42,699 nt of DNA from positions 1 to 42,699 of the forward strand of contig NZ_JACJTD010000058.1 in NCBI RefSeq assembly GCF_014698505.1, written 5' to 3'. The notes beneath the pieces are model-generated. The model saw only the letters and a list, made by a program, of their open reading frames with translations, was not told the DNA's origin and made no database searches. The position numbers and the translations under genes were made by a program. The stretch's first letter is position 1; each line of letters starts with the position of its first letter. This document shows, in pieces, positions 42,124-42,699 of the stretch. This DNA is from Nostoc foliaceum FACHB-393 (GTDB lineage Bacteria; Cyanobacteriota; Cyanobacteriia; Cyanobacteriales; Nostocaceae).

Positions 42124-42699
42124 AACTAATCGAGTTCACTCAGGAATAGGGATGATCAAATCTGCTGAATAAATATATTTGATTTTAAGGAATTTATCCC
42201 TTAATTTAAGTACATCTCACTCAAAATACTAACTAAATTAGCAGCATTCCGGTTAGTTGCTCATCATATATAGGCTAGATGTAGCACATTACAATACTAA
42301 TATTTGATTTTAAGTAAGCAGAAATACTTCTATAAGTATAACTAGCAAAAATATCTAATATTTAATAAGGTACCCTTATGAATATTAAAAATATCTAACA
42401 CAAAAAAAGGTACTGTTGAGTACAATTTTGGAGTGTTTTTGAATATAGAGTTCTATCACAGCAATTTTCAAAGAATTAAACCATATTCTCTGGATTCACA
42501 GTTGTGCATTGGTGTCAACTTCAGGTGAAAGCCAGTAAGCGAAAAAGCTTTCTCTCGTTCCCAGCCTCTGGCTATTGGTGACAACTTAAGGCGATGGTCA
42601 AAATGTCAAGCAGGATATGGAGATAAGTTCAAAGTGGGTTGTTGTCGGGATTTGGGTTGAGATTTAACAATGCCCAAATCTCGATTTTTGGGAGAAGTA
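42124..42699. other. AT-rich upstream region with repeats at the window end
   Basis: No convincing complete gene lies in these 576 bases. It should hold the promoter of the ATPase operon. Two 27-base imperfect direct repeats occur 40 bases apart (42347-42373 and 42387-42413; AAAAATATCTAA...AAGGTAC). Another degenerate 22-base pair starts TTGGTG-CAACTT at 42509 and 42575. A CTCGTTCCCAGCCTCTGGCT fragment at 42554-42573 resembles a common cyanobacterial dispersed repeat. Confidence 0.55.
42670..42699 (+). CDS. Possible start of a further gene (cut by the window end)
   Basis: An ATG at 42670 begins an open frame of ten codons, MPKSRFLGEV, that runs off the window. The length is far too short to identify. 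It could be the start of a transposase or other gene, or chance. Confidence 0.2.
   Translation, partial: MPKSRFLGEV

Overview
The window looks like chromosomal DNA of a filamentous, Nostoc/Anabaena-type cyanobacterium. The evidence is the many GCGATCGC (HIP1) sites (for example 1787-1800), abundant heptameric short tandem repeats between genes, and a gene set typical of Nostocales: pilB-pilT-pilC, a grpE-dnaK-dnaJ-tusA-like-rsgA run, a GH57 branching enzyme, two-partner-secretion adhesins and STAND ATPases with WD40 repeats. No rRNA, tRNA or CRISPR array was seen.

Layout. Positions 1-748 hold the tail of an insertion-sequence transposase abutting a beheaded UPF0175-type antitoxin and a frameshifted PIN toxin. 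Next are a Rossmann oxidoreductase (1045-2049, plus), an unknown gene (2183-2743, minus) and the type IV pilus motor operon pilB-pilT-pilC (7417-2885, minus). Divergent from pilB is a chaperone run: grpE, dnaK, dnaJ, a small TusA-like protein and rsgA (7886-13986, plus); the last three overlap head to tail. The 662-base gap between dnaK and dnaJ contains a sequence that folds into a branched RNA-like structure. Then come a Uma2-like remnant, a GH57 branching enzyme, an NmrA-like oxidoreductase and a small membrane protein.

The most interesting region is a ten-gene, one-direction block (30898 to 17796, minus). It reads like a biosynthetic cluster for an aromatic, phenylpropanoid-like metabolite. 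In order it encodes: a stand-alone copy of the aromatic-amino-acid-sensing N-terminal domain of DAHP synthase; a MIO-type Phe/Tyr ammonia-lyase relative; an acyl/aryl-CoA ligase; a methyltransferase of the plant O-methyltransferase fold; a ThDP-dependent acetolactate-synthase-like enzyme; a KAS III-like enzyme translationally coupled to it; two paralogous secreted proteins; and two ABC half-exporters that appear to form an asymmetric heterodimer. Several enzymes carry substitutions at positions that normally set specificity or catalysis: Tyr-His for Phe-Leu in the lyase, Asn for the KAS III His, and Gln for the methyltransferase His. This suggests a repurposed pathway. A reasonable inference is that phenylalanine gives an arylacrylyl-CoA, a ThDP enzyme makes an acyloin-type partner, the KAS III relative joins or acylates them, methylation follows, and the product is exported.

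Divergent from this block is a 1447-residue filamentous-haemagglutinin-type exoprotein. The right end (42123 to 35636, minus) is a two-gene STAND-like module: an AAA/STAND ATPase overlapping a 1726-residue protein with a possibly dead N-terminal P-loop domain, a helical repeat region, an active-looking STAND NTPase, a coiled coil, one membrane segment and 14 WD40 repeats. The last 576 bases hold only repeats and perhaps the first codons of another gene.
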